Below are positions 7,643 through 15,199 of a DNA stretch of 39,229 bases, in pieces. The translations under genes were made by a program, and so were the position numbers. The DNA comes from Pseudorhodoplanes sp. (GTDB lineage: Bacteria; Pseudomonadota; Alphaproteobacteria; Rhizobiales; Xanthobacteraceae), in the NCBI GenBank assembly GCA_013388965.1, contig JACAEG010000097.1, forward strand, positions 1-39,229. The letters are read 5' to 3'. The notes under the pieces were generated by a model that saw only the letters and a program-made list of their open reading frames with translations, was not told where the DNA came from and made no database searches. Positions within the stretch are counted from its first letter, which is position 1, and each line of letters starts with the position of its first letter.

Positions 7643-8674
7643 CTAGATCGCGCCGACCCGAAGCAGATCGTGCAGATGCACGACGCCGACCGGCTGCGTG
7701 CCCTCGACAACGAACATTGCCGTGATCTTGTGCGAATTCAGCGCTTCGATGATTTCGCTCACAAGCTGGTCCGGCCGGCATTGCTTGGGCGCGCGCGTCA
7801 TCACGTCGCCGACCGGCGTCTCCATCAGGGTCGGCTTCATGTGCCGCCGCACGTCGCCGTCGGTGACGATGCCGATCAGCTTTCCGCCATCGTCGACGAT
7901 CCCGACGCAGCCGAGCCCCTTGGCCGACATTTCGATGATCGCCTCCGACATGAGCTGGCGGGAAGAGCACAGCGGCATCGCTTCGCCCGTCCGCATCACA
8001 TCGCGCACGAATTTCAGCATCGCGCCGAGCCGGCCGCCCGGATGCAGAATATGGAAGTCACGTTCGCTGAAGCCGCGGCTTTCGAGCAGGGAGATCGCAA
8101 GCGCATCGCCCAGCGCAAGCTGCATCAGGGACGACGTCGTCGGCGCAAGATTGTGCGGGCAGGCTTCGCGCGCTTGCGGAAGCACGAGCGCGATGTCGGC
8201 GGCCTTGCCGAGCGTGCTCTCCGCATGGGCCGTGATCGCGATCAGCTTGATGCGAAACCGCTTGGCGTAGTCGATCAGGTTCTTCAGCTCCGCGGTTTCG
8301 CCGGACCAGGAAAGAGCGAGCACGACATCCTCGGGCGTGATCATGCCGAGGTCGCCGTGGCTTGCCTCGCTCGGATGGACGAAGAAGGCCGGCGTGCCGG
8401 TCGACGCGAATGTCGCAGCCATCTTGCGCGCGATATGGCCCGACTTGCCGAGGCCGGTGACAATGAGCCGGCCTTGCGATCCGCCGATCGCCTCAATGGC
8501 GGCGATCAGCGCCCCGCCGAGCCGGTCGCGCAACGCCGCTGAAAGTGCGGCGATGCCGCCGGCTTCGGTCTCGAGCGTCCGTATGGCCGAGTCGACAAGG
8601 GTCGCTCGTCGCGCGGTCTCGCGGTCTGCTTCTTCCTGAGCGCGTCCCAAAAGGTTCTCCAATCGCCCGGCCAT
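7643..8674 (-). CDS. kdsD: D-arabinose-5-phosphate isomerase, KpsF/GutQ family
   Basis: This cytoplasmic isomerase turns ribulose-5-phosphate into arabinose-5-phosphate, the precursor of Kdo for lipopolysaccharide and some capsules. The 343-aa protein has the standard KdsD/KpsF layout: an N-terminal SIS sugar-isomerase domain with GLGKSGHIARK (75-85), SHGDLGMI (105-112) and SWSGETAEL, then two CBS domains in about the last 120 residues. ATG at 8674 is chosen over a GTG one codon upstream (8677); spacing gives no clear Shine-Dalgarno for either. It is divergent from asnB, with a 233-base region between. kdsD, kpsF and gutQ cannot be told apart from one copy. It may be the housekeeping Kdo gene or a locus-specific second copy. 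Confidence 0.92.
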   Translation of the reverse strand: MAGRLENLLGRAQEEADRETARRATLVDSAIRTLETEAGGIAALSAALRDRLGGALIAAIEAIGGSQGRLIVTGLGKSGHIARKMAATFASTGTPAFFVHPSEASHGDLGMITPEDVVLALSWSGETAELKNLIDYAKRFRIKLIAITAHAESTLGKAADIALVLPQAREACPHNLAPTTSSLMQLALGDALAISLLESRGFSERDFHILHPGGRLGAMLKFVRDVMRTGEAMPLCSSRQLMSEAIIEMSAKGLGCVGIVDDGGKLIGIVTDGDVRRHMKPTLMETPVGDVMTRAPKQCRPDQLVSEIIEALNSHKITAMFVVEGTQPVGVVHLHDLLRVGAI

Positions 8675-8907
8675 CACGGCCGCTACTAGACCTTAAACGT
8701 GGCGTCTTCCAGCTTTTTCCCGGGGGCGGCATGCCCCATATTCCAGATCGCATCTGGGTAGCAAATCGTGAGCGCTCCTCCAAGAAATCGCACGTTTGGC
8801 CGCGCCCGGGACATTTCTTGCATGGGGGACAAAGGCGCGTGCTATGAGGTCGGCGCGGGCGGTGCCAGCGGCCCGAACGGCCGCTTTCAGGAGATACCCG
8901 AAATCAG
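8675..8907. promoter_or_regulatory. Divergent intergenic region between kdsD and asnB with a dyad
   Basis: This 233-base region holds no gene I can support and must contain the start signals for kdsD (minus) and asnB (plus). At 8743-8757 there is a perfect inverted repeat, CCAGAT-CGC-ATCTGG, that could be a regulator site or small hairpin. A weak plus-strand promoter candidate is TTGCAT (8818-8823), 18 bases, then CTATGA (8842-8847). The asnB ribosome site is probably AGGAGAT (8889-8895), rather far (12 bases) from the ATG. No convincing minus-strand promoter was seen. All of this is by eye. Confidence 0.3.
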
Positions 8908-10875
8908 ATGTGCGGGATTGCGGGATTTGTCGATTTCCGGCGCCGTAGCACGGCCGACGATTTGCGGGCCGTCGCGGCCTGCATGACGCGGCAGCTGCAT
9001 CATCGCGGGCCGGACGACTCAGGTTCCTGGATCGATGCCGAGGCCGGGCTCTTTCTTGCCCATACGCGCCTTGCGATCGTGGACCTCAGCCCGGCCGGAG
9101 CGCAGCCGATGCCGTCGAGCTGCGGGCGCTTTGTGCTGTCCTACAATGGCGAGATCTATAATGCGCAGGAACTGCGATCCGAGCTTGAGGCTGCGGGCCG
9201 GCAGTTTCGCGGGCATTCCGATACCGAGGTGCTGGCGGAAGGCTGCGCAGTGTGGGGCGTCGAGCGCACCGTCCGGCGTCTGATCGGCATGTTCGCCTTT
9301 GCGGCCTGGGATCGAAAAGACCGCACGCTCTCTCTCGTGCGCGACCGGCTCGGCATCAAGCCGGTCTATTGGGGTCGTTGCGACGGGCGCCTGGTCTTCG
9401 GGTCCGAACTGAAGGCGTTGCAATGCATTCCCGGCTGGCGCGGCGAACTCGACATCGAGTCGCTCGCCGCCTATCTGCGCTTCAGCTATGTCCCGGCGCC
9501 CCACAGCATCTTCCGCAACATCAACAAGCTGAAGCCAGGCACCGTTCTGGAGGTTCTGCCTGACGGCGAGCTTCGCCAGAAAGTCTATTGGTCGCTGGCG
9601 GATGTCGCGGCCCGCGGCGAGAGCGAGAGTCGCCGCTTCAACGACGAGGAGGCGATCGAAGCGCTCGATTCCATTCTCGGCGACGCCGTCGCACGTCGCC
9701 TCGTGGCGGACGTCCCGCTCGGCGCGTTCCTCTCAGGCGGCGTCGATTCCTCTGCAGTCGTCGCGCTCATGCAGAAGGCGAGTGACCGCCCGGTCAAGAC
9801 CTTCTCGATCGGGTTTCGCGAAGCTGAGCACGACGAGTCCGCCCATGCGGCTGCCGTGGCGCGCCGGCTCGGGACCGAGCATACGGAATTCGTCGTCACG
9901 CCGGAGGATGCGCGCGGCGTCATTGAGAGGCTGCCGAGGATTTTTGACGAGCCCTTTGCCGACTCCTCGCAGATCCCGACTTTTCTCGTGTCCGAACTGA
10001 CGAGGCGGTATGTCACGGTCGCGCTGTCCGGAGACGGCGGCGATGAATTGTTCGGCGGCTATAATCGGTATGGGATCGGCTACCGGGTCTTTTCTGCCCT
10101 GCATCGCCTCCCGGGCCCGCTGCGGGGTTCGCTGGGGCGCGCAATGTCGGGGATATCTCCGGCGCAATGGGACGGCGCGCTGTCCTGGATGCCGGCGTCG
10201 CTGCGTCCGCGCCATGTCGGTGAGAAATTGCACAAGCTGGCCGCCGTGCTGCCCGAGGACATGCAGGGCTACTACGAACGATTGGCGTCGCCGGGCGGGG
10301 ACATTTGGCGCGCGTTGCCGGGTGCTGCCGAGCCGACGCTCGGTCCGCTGGCGCTCGAAAGTCGCCAGGCGATTCCCGAGGCCCGCGCCTGGATGCAGTT
10401 CATGGATGCGGCGACCTATCTGCCCGACGATATCCTGACCAAGGTCGACCGGGCCAGCATGGCGGTCGCCTTGGAGGCGCGCGTTCCCATTCTCGACCAC
10501 AGGGTTGTCGAATTCGCCTGGTCGCTGCCGAGCCGCTTCAAGTTTCGGAATGGCCAGACCAAATGGCTGCTCCGGCAGCTCCTGCATCGTTACGTCCCGC
10601 AAGCCTTGATCGATCGCCCCAAGACTGGTTTCGGGGTACCGATCGGGGCCTGGTTGCGAGGGCCGCTGCGCGGCTGGGCTGAGGATTTGCTCGATTCCGG
10701 CGCCGGCAAGGACGGGCTGTTCGATCCCGCGCCGATCAAACAGGCCTGGGCCGAGCATCAATCCGGATCGCGCGACTGGCAGCACGCGCTGTGGAATGTG
10801 CTGATGTTCGAGGCGTGGAGGCGCGAATATTCGCAGACTTGTCTGAATGAGACGCACACAGTAACAACGTGTTGA
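8908..10875 (+). CDS. asnB: Glutamine-hydrolysing asparagine synthetase (AsnB family)
   Basis: This 655-aa two-domain amidotransferase starts MCGIAGF, so Cys2 is the glutaminase nucleophile after Met removal. The N-terminal class II GATase domain shows RGPDDSG, SYNGEIYN and the RDRLGIKPVYW stretch. The C-terminal synthetase domain has the ATP-binding SGGVDSS (276-282) and SGDGGDELFGGYNRY. Family members make asparagine, but copies in O-antigen and exopolysaccharide loci (WbpS-like) are thought to amidate uronic acids. Here the glycan context and the TviB-like dehydrogenase in the same window make a sugar-amidating role possible. The gene is the first of a plus-strand group with a sulfotransferase-like gene 28 bases downstream. 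The family call is sure; the substrate is open. Confidence 0.93.
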   Translation: MCGIAGFVDFRRRSTADDLRAVAACMTRQLHHRGPDDSGSWIDAEAGLFLAHTRLAIVDLSPAGAQPMPSSCGRFVLSYNGEIYNAQELRSELEAAGRQFRGHSDTEVLAEGCAVWGVERTVRRLIGMFAFAAWDRKDRTLSLVRDRLGIKPVYWGRCDGRLVFGSELKALQCIPGWRGELDIESLAAYLRFSYVPAPHSIFRNINKLKPGTVLEVLPDGELRQKVYWSLADVAARGESESRRFNDEEAIEALDSILGDAVARRLVADVPLGAFLSGGVDSSAVVALMQKASDRPVKTFSIGFREAEHDESAHAAAVARRLGTEHTEFVVTPEDARGVIERLPRIFDEPFADSSQIPTFLVSELTRRYVTVALSGDGGDELFGGYNRYGIGYRVFSALHRLPGPLRGSLGRAMSGISPAQWDGALSWMPASLRPRHVGEKLHKLAAVLPEDMQGYYERLASPGGDIWRALPGAAEPTLGPLALESRQAIPEARAWMQFMDAATYLPDDILTKVDRASMAVALEARVPILDHRVVEFAWSLPSRFKFRNGQTKWLLRQLLHRYVPQALIDRPKTGFGVPIGAWLRGPLRGWAEDLLDSGAGKDGLFDPAPIKQAWAEHQSGSRDWQHALWNVLMFEAWRREYSQTCLNETHTVTTC

Positions 10876-10903
10876 GAGCGATATTTTGCGTCACTAGCGG
10901 TGA

Positions 10904-11998
10904 ATGATGAGCTTGGTCCGACATGTTACACAGCAGGTATTCCGTCTGTTGCCGCAGGGTCTGTGGCGGCCGTTGAAAGTTCAGGTCAATGATCGCTACC
11001 GATATCGTCGGTATTTCGCGGCCGTCAAGGGACGTGCGGCCAATGTCGAAGCGCTGCTGAAGAGAGTAGCGAGCAGCTATCGCAAGATCGATCTGCCGCT
11101 TGTGATGATTTCGCAGGTCGAGCGATCGGGTGGCTCGATGATGGCGCAGCTCTTCGATGGGCATCCGCAAATCCTGGCGCATCCGCACGAACTCAAAATC
11201 GGCTATCCCGATAAGAGGATTTGGCCTCCAACGGATATCGCAAACATCGATGAGCAGTTTCGTGTCCTGTTCGAGCTCAACACCATCAATTTCTTCGAAG
11301 AGGGCTATTTCAAGGGTAAACACAACCCGCAGCGGATTAATTTCTTTCTGATGCCGCAGCTTCAGCGCGCGATTTTCGAGGCGGAGCTGGCCGGCAGGGA
11401 AAAGCGGACCGGCCGCGATGTGCTGGATGCGTATTTCACGTCCTACTTCAATGCCTGGCTCAACCTGCGCAATCGCATCGAGGACGCAAAGCTCATCACC
11501 GGCTTCGTCCCGATGATGGCGGCGGACGAGTCGAACATGGACCAGTTCTGGTCCGTCTATCCGGACGGTTATCTGATCTCCGTGATCCGTTCGCCGCTCA
11601 GCTGGTATCCGTCCTTCGTCAAGCTCAAGGGCGGAACCGTGGAGACCGTCGCTGCGCGCTGGAATTCGTCGACCGAGGGGACGATCCGCGAGCGCGCGCG
11701 CCGCAAGGATCGAACGATCGTGCTCCGCTTCGATGACGTGGTGAAGAATACCGAAGCGGCGATGCGCCTCGTCTGCCGCCGCATCGGCCTCGATTTTCAT
11801 CCGTCGCTGGTCAGCCCGACATTCAACCAGGAGCCGATCGGGTCGAATTCCGTGTTCGGGCAGACGGAACCGGGAGTCGTGACGGCCGCTCCGGCGCAGC
11901 GCGAATCCCTCCTCAGCGACGCGGAGCGCGACTATCTGAACGCGCATTGCATGCCGCTTTACAAGCGCGCGCTTGACGAAATCGTCGAAACGGTCTGA
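10904..11998 (+). CDS. Sulfotransferase-like protein with P-loop, low local GC
   Basis: This 364-aa protein looks like a PAPS-dependent sulfotransferase. A 5'-phosphosulfate-binding-type loop, SQVERSGGSMMAQLFDGHP (about 70-88), is followed by a 3'-phosphate-binding-type motif, SVIRSPLSWYPSF. Arg229 and Ser237 there are spaced by eight residues, as in known sulfotransferases. It lacks the usual Lys/Arg-rich RSGT loop, with ERSGG instead, so it is a divergent member. It would sulfate a glycan or lipid, but no PAPS-making genes are in the window. Two ATGs (10904, 10907) are equally possible. The stretch 11221-11340 has 57 G/C in 120 bases, well below neighbours, suggesting separate ancestry. It sits between asnB and a methyltransferase, probably in one transcript. 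Confidence 0.68.
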   Translation: MMSLVRHVTQQVFRLLPQGLWRPLKVQVNDRYRYRRYFAAVKGRAANVEALLKRVASSYRKIDLPLVMISQVERSGGSMMAQLFDGHPQILAHPHELKIGYPDKRIWPPTDIANIDEQFRVLFELNTINFFEEGYFKGKHNPQRINFFLMPQLQRAIFEAELAGREKRTGRDVLDAYFTSYFNAWLNLRNRIEDAKLITGFVPMMAADESNMDQFWSVYPDGYLISVIRSPLSWYPSFVKLKGGTVETVAARWNSSTEGTIRERARRKDRTIVLRFDDVVKNTEAAMRLVCRRIGLDFHPSLVSPTFNQEPIGSNSVFGQTEPGVVTAAPAQRESLLSDAERDYLNAHCMPLYKRALDEIVETV

Positions 11999-12009
11999 CA
12001 GCGGACGAC

Positions 12010-12882
12010 GTGAAGGACAGCACAGACGCACTGGGCGAACGGCCGGCACCGGCAAGACGAGGCTTGCCCGACTTCGCGCGCGATTTTTCCTCGATCGACG
12101 CCTTTCTTGCCTGGTGGCTCGAGAACGACGTGCTCGACGAACCTCATGCCTCGGTATTCAACGGCTATTATGCCGGATATCGCTCGAAATTCGGCCCCTA
12201 TCTTCGCCATCATTACCGCGGTCAGACCGAGGAGATCGGCCGCCTGATCGCGGAAAGGAGCAAGCCGTCGCTGCTCGAGGTTGGCGGAGGATGCGGCACC
12301 GAGGCCTTGTGGTTTGCCTTGCGGGGGGCGCGTGTGCTTGCGGTCGATGTCAACAACGAGCGGCTGGCGGTCGCCCGCGCACGGCAGAGAATCGTGGAGC
12401 GGGGCATCGGACGGCCGCTGGATCTCGAATTCCGGTTCTGCTCGCTGTTCGATCTCCCGCCGGAGCCGTCATTCGACCTGGTTTGGATGGAGCAGGCCTT
12501 CCATCACGTCGAGCCGCGCGCGCAGGTTTACGGCACGATTGCCGGGCTTCTGAAGCGCGAGGGCCATGTCGTCATCTCCGAAGCCAATGCCTGGAACCCG
12601 CTCCTGCAGCTCGTGCTGTTCCGGCGGCGAGGCTTTCGGACCATCGTCGAGCGGACGACCGAGCAGGGTGAGCACATCTTGTACGGCAATGAGCGGATCA
12701 CGATCCCGGCCGTTCTGGCGCGCGGTTTCGCCGACGCGGGGATCGAGCAGCAATCCGTCCGCTATTTTCGCGTGCTGCCGAATGTGAGGGCCGCCGATGC
12801 ATTTCTCCCGCTGGAGAAATGGGTGCCGCGGCGGGCGGCCCCGCTGTTCAGCCACTACAACTATGTGGGCCGCAAGCCTTAG
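12010..12882 (+). CDS. Class I SAM-dependent methyltransferase
   Basis: This 290-aa protein carries a Rossmann-like methyltransferase domain. Motif I is LLEVGGGCGTEA (88-99), the acidic end of strand 2 follows as VLAVDVNNERLAVARARQR, and a motif IV-like FDLVWMEQAFHHVEP comes next. It would use S-adenosylmethionine to methylate a small molecule or sugar, and the glycan locus suggests O-methylation of a sugar, which is inference. The GTG start at 12010 lies 11 bases after the sulfotransferase-like stop, consistent with one operon with asnB. The TAG stop overlaps by four bases the TAA of the convergent GT4 gene (12879-12882). The roughly 85 residues before motif I include an aromatic, unassigned segment. 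The target is unknown. Confidence 0.82.
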   Translation: MKDSTDALGERPAPARRGLPDFARDFSSIDAFLAWWLENDVLDEPHASVFNGYYAGYRSKFGPYLRHHYRGQTEEIGRLIAERSKPSLLEVGGGCGTEALWFALRGARVLAVDVNNERLAVARARQRIVERGIGRPLDLEFRFCSLFDLPPEPSFDLVWMEQAFHHVEPRAQVYGTIAGLLKREGHVVISEANAWNPLLQLVLFRRRGFRTIVERTTEQGEHILYGNERITIPAVLARGFADAGIEQQSVRYFRVLPNVRAADAFLPLEKWVPRRAAPLFSHYNYVGRKP

Positions 12883-14129
12883 GCTTCGGCTCGGCTGAGG
12901 GTCACGCGGAGGCCCTCGATCTCCCCGGGCAGCTTGTGATCCATGAGCCCCCGGTACAGCCGGTCGTAACGATCGACACAGCTTTCGATCGAGAAGCGGC
13001 GAACGGCGTCCTCGCGCGCCGCGCGCCCCATGCTCCGTCGTCGGTCCGGCTCCGCCGCGAGCGCGAGGATCGCCCGTCCCAGCGCCGCCGGATCGCGGGG
13101 AGGAACGACAAGCCCCGTCTCGCCGTCCGCGACCGCCTCTGCATTGCCGCCGACGTCGGTCACGACCATCGGTAGTCCGGCCGCGAGGCCTTCGATCACC
13201 GCATTCGAAAAGCCTTCCTGATGCGAGCAGAGGATGCCGATGTCCGCGGTCCTGAGGAGCCGGGGGACATCGCTGCGCTCGCCCAGGAAATGCACATTCG
13301 CGCCGATGCCAAGCTGCCCGGCCTGCTCGATGAGCTGCTGGCCGCAGCCTTCGTCCCGGCCGGCACAGAGGAGCCGCCAGCCTTGCGGCAATTGCGATGC
13401 GATGCCGCCGAGCGCCGTCAGCAGGTCCGCGTGACCCTTGTAGGGAATGAGGTTGGCGACGATGATCAGGGTGAGCGACGGCGCGGCCTTGCTTTCGCCC
13501 GGGCCATCCGCCGGCGCGACAGCGCTCACAGCGGAAAGATCGGTTCCGTTATAGATCAGCCCGACCTTGTCGGGCGGACAGCCTTCGCTGTCGATCAGAT
13601 CGCGCGCGACGCGCCTTGAATTCGCAACGACTGCATTCATGCGCGCGTGCAGCCAGCATTCGACGCGATGAACCGCCGATTGCCCTCCCTGATAGATGTT
13701 GAGGCTCCTGCGGCTCATGACCTTCACCGGCACCCGCAACAGGATCGCGAGCGGCGCGCCAAGCATGTAGGCGAGGGGCAGGAAGAAATGCATGATCTGG
13801 GGCTTGCGCCGGGCGACGAGGCGCGCCAGCCGCAGCCAGGCCCGAGCGAGATGCAGGCCGTCACGCTTCCAGTCCCGCGCGGCGCGATCGGGTGCGTCGC
13901 GGCCGATCACCTCAATTCCCGCCTGTTCCAGCACGGCTGCGAACGCCCCGCGGCGCCAGAGGCAATACACAATCGGAGTCCAGCCGTGGTCGCGCAGGCG
14001 GGGGACGACAAGCGAAAGATGCTTTTCCGTCCCTCCGGTATCGAGGGACATTGTGACATAGACGATCGTCCGCCTCCCCGGAGGCAGGAGCGAGGTATCG
14101 TTGATCTGGCTGGGGCCGGTTTGGCGCAT
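12879..14129 (-). CDS. Family 4 glycosyltransferase
   Basis: This 416-aa GT-B enzyme retains a nucleotide-sugar configuration by family. The N-terminal acceptor domain begins TIVYVTMSLDTGGTEKHLS, with the TGGTEKH glycine-rich loop typical of GT4. The C-terminal donor domain has HQEGFSNAVIEGLAAGLP with the E-x7-E pair, followed by VVTDVGGNAEAV. The start is taken as ATG at 14129; an in-frame TTG at 14168 would add 13 basic residues without family support. It is downstream of a sulfotransferase on the same strand (71-base gap) and ends in a four-base overlap with the methyltransferase. It probably extends the lipid-linked glycan in the cytoplasm. The sugar is not predictable from sequence alone. 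Confidence 0.88.
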   Translation of the reverse strand: MRQTGPSQINDTSLLPPGRRTIVYVTMSLDTGGTEKHLSLVVPRLRDHGWTPIVYCLWRRGAFAAVLEQAGIEVIGRDAPDRAARDWKRDGLHLARAWLRLARLVARRKPQIMHFFLPLAYMLGAPLAILLRVPVKVMSRRSLNIYQGGQSAVHRVECWLHARMNAVVANSRRVARDLIDSEGCPPDKVGLIYNGTDLSAVSAVAPADGPGESKAAPSLTLIIVANLIPYKGHADLLTALGGIASQLPQGWRLLCAGRDEGCGQQLIEQAGQLGIGANVHFLGERSDVPRLLRTADIGILCSHQEGFSNAVIEGLAAGLPMVVTDVGGNAEAVADGETGLVVPPRDPAALGRAILALAAEPDRRRSMGRAAREDAVRRFSIESCVDRYDRLYRGLMDHKLPGEIEGLRVTLSRAEA

Positions 14130-14145
14130 GGGAAGATCACGGTGA

Positions 14146-14159
14146 CGGCCGAAAGGCCG
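14146..14159 (-). other. Short hairpin between sulfotransferase and GT4 genes
   Basis: A five-base GC stem with a four-base loop (CGGCC-GAAA-GGCCG on the plus strand) sits in the 71-base gap upstream of the GT4 start. A 12-base palindrome, GCCGGCGCCGGC, lies nearby at 14179-14190. Either could modulate read-through or translation on the minus strand, but there is no T-run and no terminator is claimed. Confidence 0.25.
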
Positions 14160-14200
14160 GCGGGGCAAACCTTGCCATGCCGGCGCCGGCTCGGCTCAGC

Positions 14201-15088
14201 CTATTTTCCGCGAACCGCCTTGCTGAACCGCTGCAACGTCGGATAGCCGTAGACCGGTCGGCGGTTCGGCTCCTTCAGCCAGGCGAAAAAATAGCTTGCG
14301 GCAAGAATGCGGTCGTCCCCCGGAAAGCCTGGCGGTGTCAGCGGGTATCCGAGCTGACGGGCGGCCGGGGCGATTGTCTGAAGGATGCGATCGCGCACCG
14401 GCGACCGCCGCAGGAGATAGCGGGCGAGCCGGAAGTCTTCCTTGCGGCGCTCGGGAACCGCGGAGGCATCGTCGTTGATCTGGATGGAAAGATGCCGGGT
14501 GATGCGCGCGATTTCCGCGCGCGGATTGGCGACGAGGTCCTCGTAGCGCGTGACGAGATCGGCGGGCTGCATCAGCTCGTTCATCATGGCGACCGAATAG
14601 GCCCAGCTTGCCGCCGCGCGCAGGACCGGATCCTCGTGCCGGAGGATTTCTCGCGCTCCGAGGAACATCGGGTTCTTTTTGCCGGCCTCGTTGCCACCCA
14701 TCATGGACTGGATCACGGCCCATGGGTTGCGCACCAGCCAGAGGAATGGAGCGTCCGGGAAAGCGCGGCGGATTTCGCGCGCGCGCACGATGTTGTTCGG
14801 ATTCTTGATGACCAGCCGCTTGTCGCCGGCATCGGCGCTCCAAAGTGCGTTCAGCCGCGCGAAGGCGCTGGCATCGAAATCGATCTCCTCGACCGGAAGT
14901 TTGGGAAGGCCGAAGGTCTGGAGCCAGAATTCTCGATCCGGAATCTGGTTGCGCTCCTCGGGGATATAGACGCTTTTCTTCTTGTGCTCGGTGATGAGGT
15001 AGGTGTCGGGCGAACGTCCGAGCGCGCGCGTCAGCATTCGGGTGCCCGAGCGCGGCGGCGACATGATGAAGACGTGGTCGGTTCGCAT
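14201..15088 (-). CDS. Sulfotransferase family protein
   Basis: This 295-aa protein has a clear sulfotransferase signature. The 5'-phosphosulfate loop is MSPPRSGTRMLTRAL (9-23), and the 3'-phosphate motif is WLVRNPWAVIQSMM, with Arg120 and Ser128 eight residues apart. Family members move a sulfo group from PAPS to a hydroxyl or amine of a carbohydrate or lipid. The ATG at 15088 gives the natural MRTDHVFIMSPPRSGT start. It is divergent from the dioxygenase gene and first of a minus-strand pair with the GT4 gene. It is not closely similar by eye to the other sulfotransferase-like protein at 10904, so two different sulfation steps are possible. The acceptor is unknown. Confidence 0.85.
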   Translation of the reverse strand: MRTDHVFIMSPPRSGTRMLTRALGRSPDTYLITEHKKKSVYIPEERNQIPDREFWLQTFGLPKLPVEEIDFDASAFARLNALWSADAGDKRLVIKNPNNIVRAREIRRAFPDAPFLWLVRNPWAVIQSMMGGNEAGKKNPMFLGAREILRHEDPVLRAAASWAYSVAMMNELMQPADLVTRYEDLVANPRAEIARITRHLSIQINDDASAVPERRKEDFRLARYLLRRSPVRDRILQTIAPAARQLGYPLTPPGFPGDDRILAASYFFAWLKEPNRRPVYGYPTLQRFSKAVRGK

Positions 15089-15199
15089 CGGGTGAAGGTT
15101 CTAATGCGCGCGGGGAACCGGCCGGCACCCTGCGCTTGATAGACCGGTTTGTTATTTGATACCTTCATTCAATGCAAATGTGGGGCAGGGGCGCCGGTT
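15089..15199. promoter_or_regulatory. Divergent promoter region, sulfotransferase / dioxygenase
   Basis: An AT-richer patch at about 15136-15180 stands out in this GC-rich setting. On the plus strand TTGATA (15136-15141) is followed after 18 bases by TACCTT. On the minus strand TTGCAT (15177-15172) is followed after 17 bases by TAACAA (15154-15149). Both are partial matches to sigma-70-type elements and face each other, so the two genes could be controlled together. If the plus-strand call is right, transcription would begin near 15172, favouring the GTG at 15200 as the dioxygenase start. Confidence 0.3.

Noticed and set aside
8821-8907. Small protein or leader peptide upstream of asnB (ORF from 8768)
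   Set aside because: The short frame MSAPPRNRTFGRARDI... has no recognisable feature and lies in a region with promoter-like signals; insufficient support.
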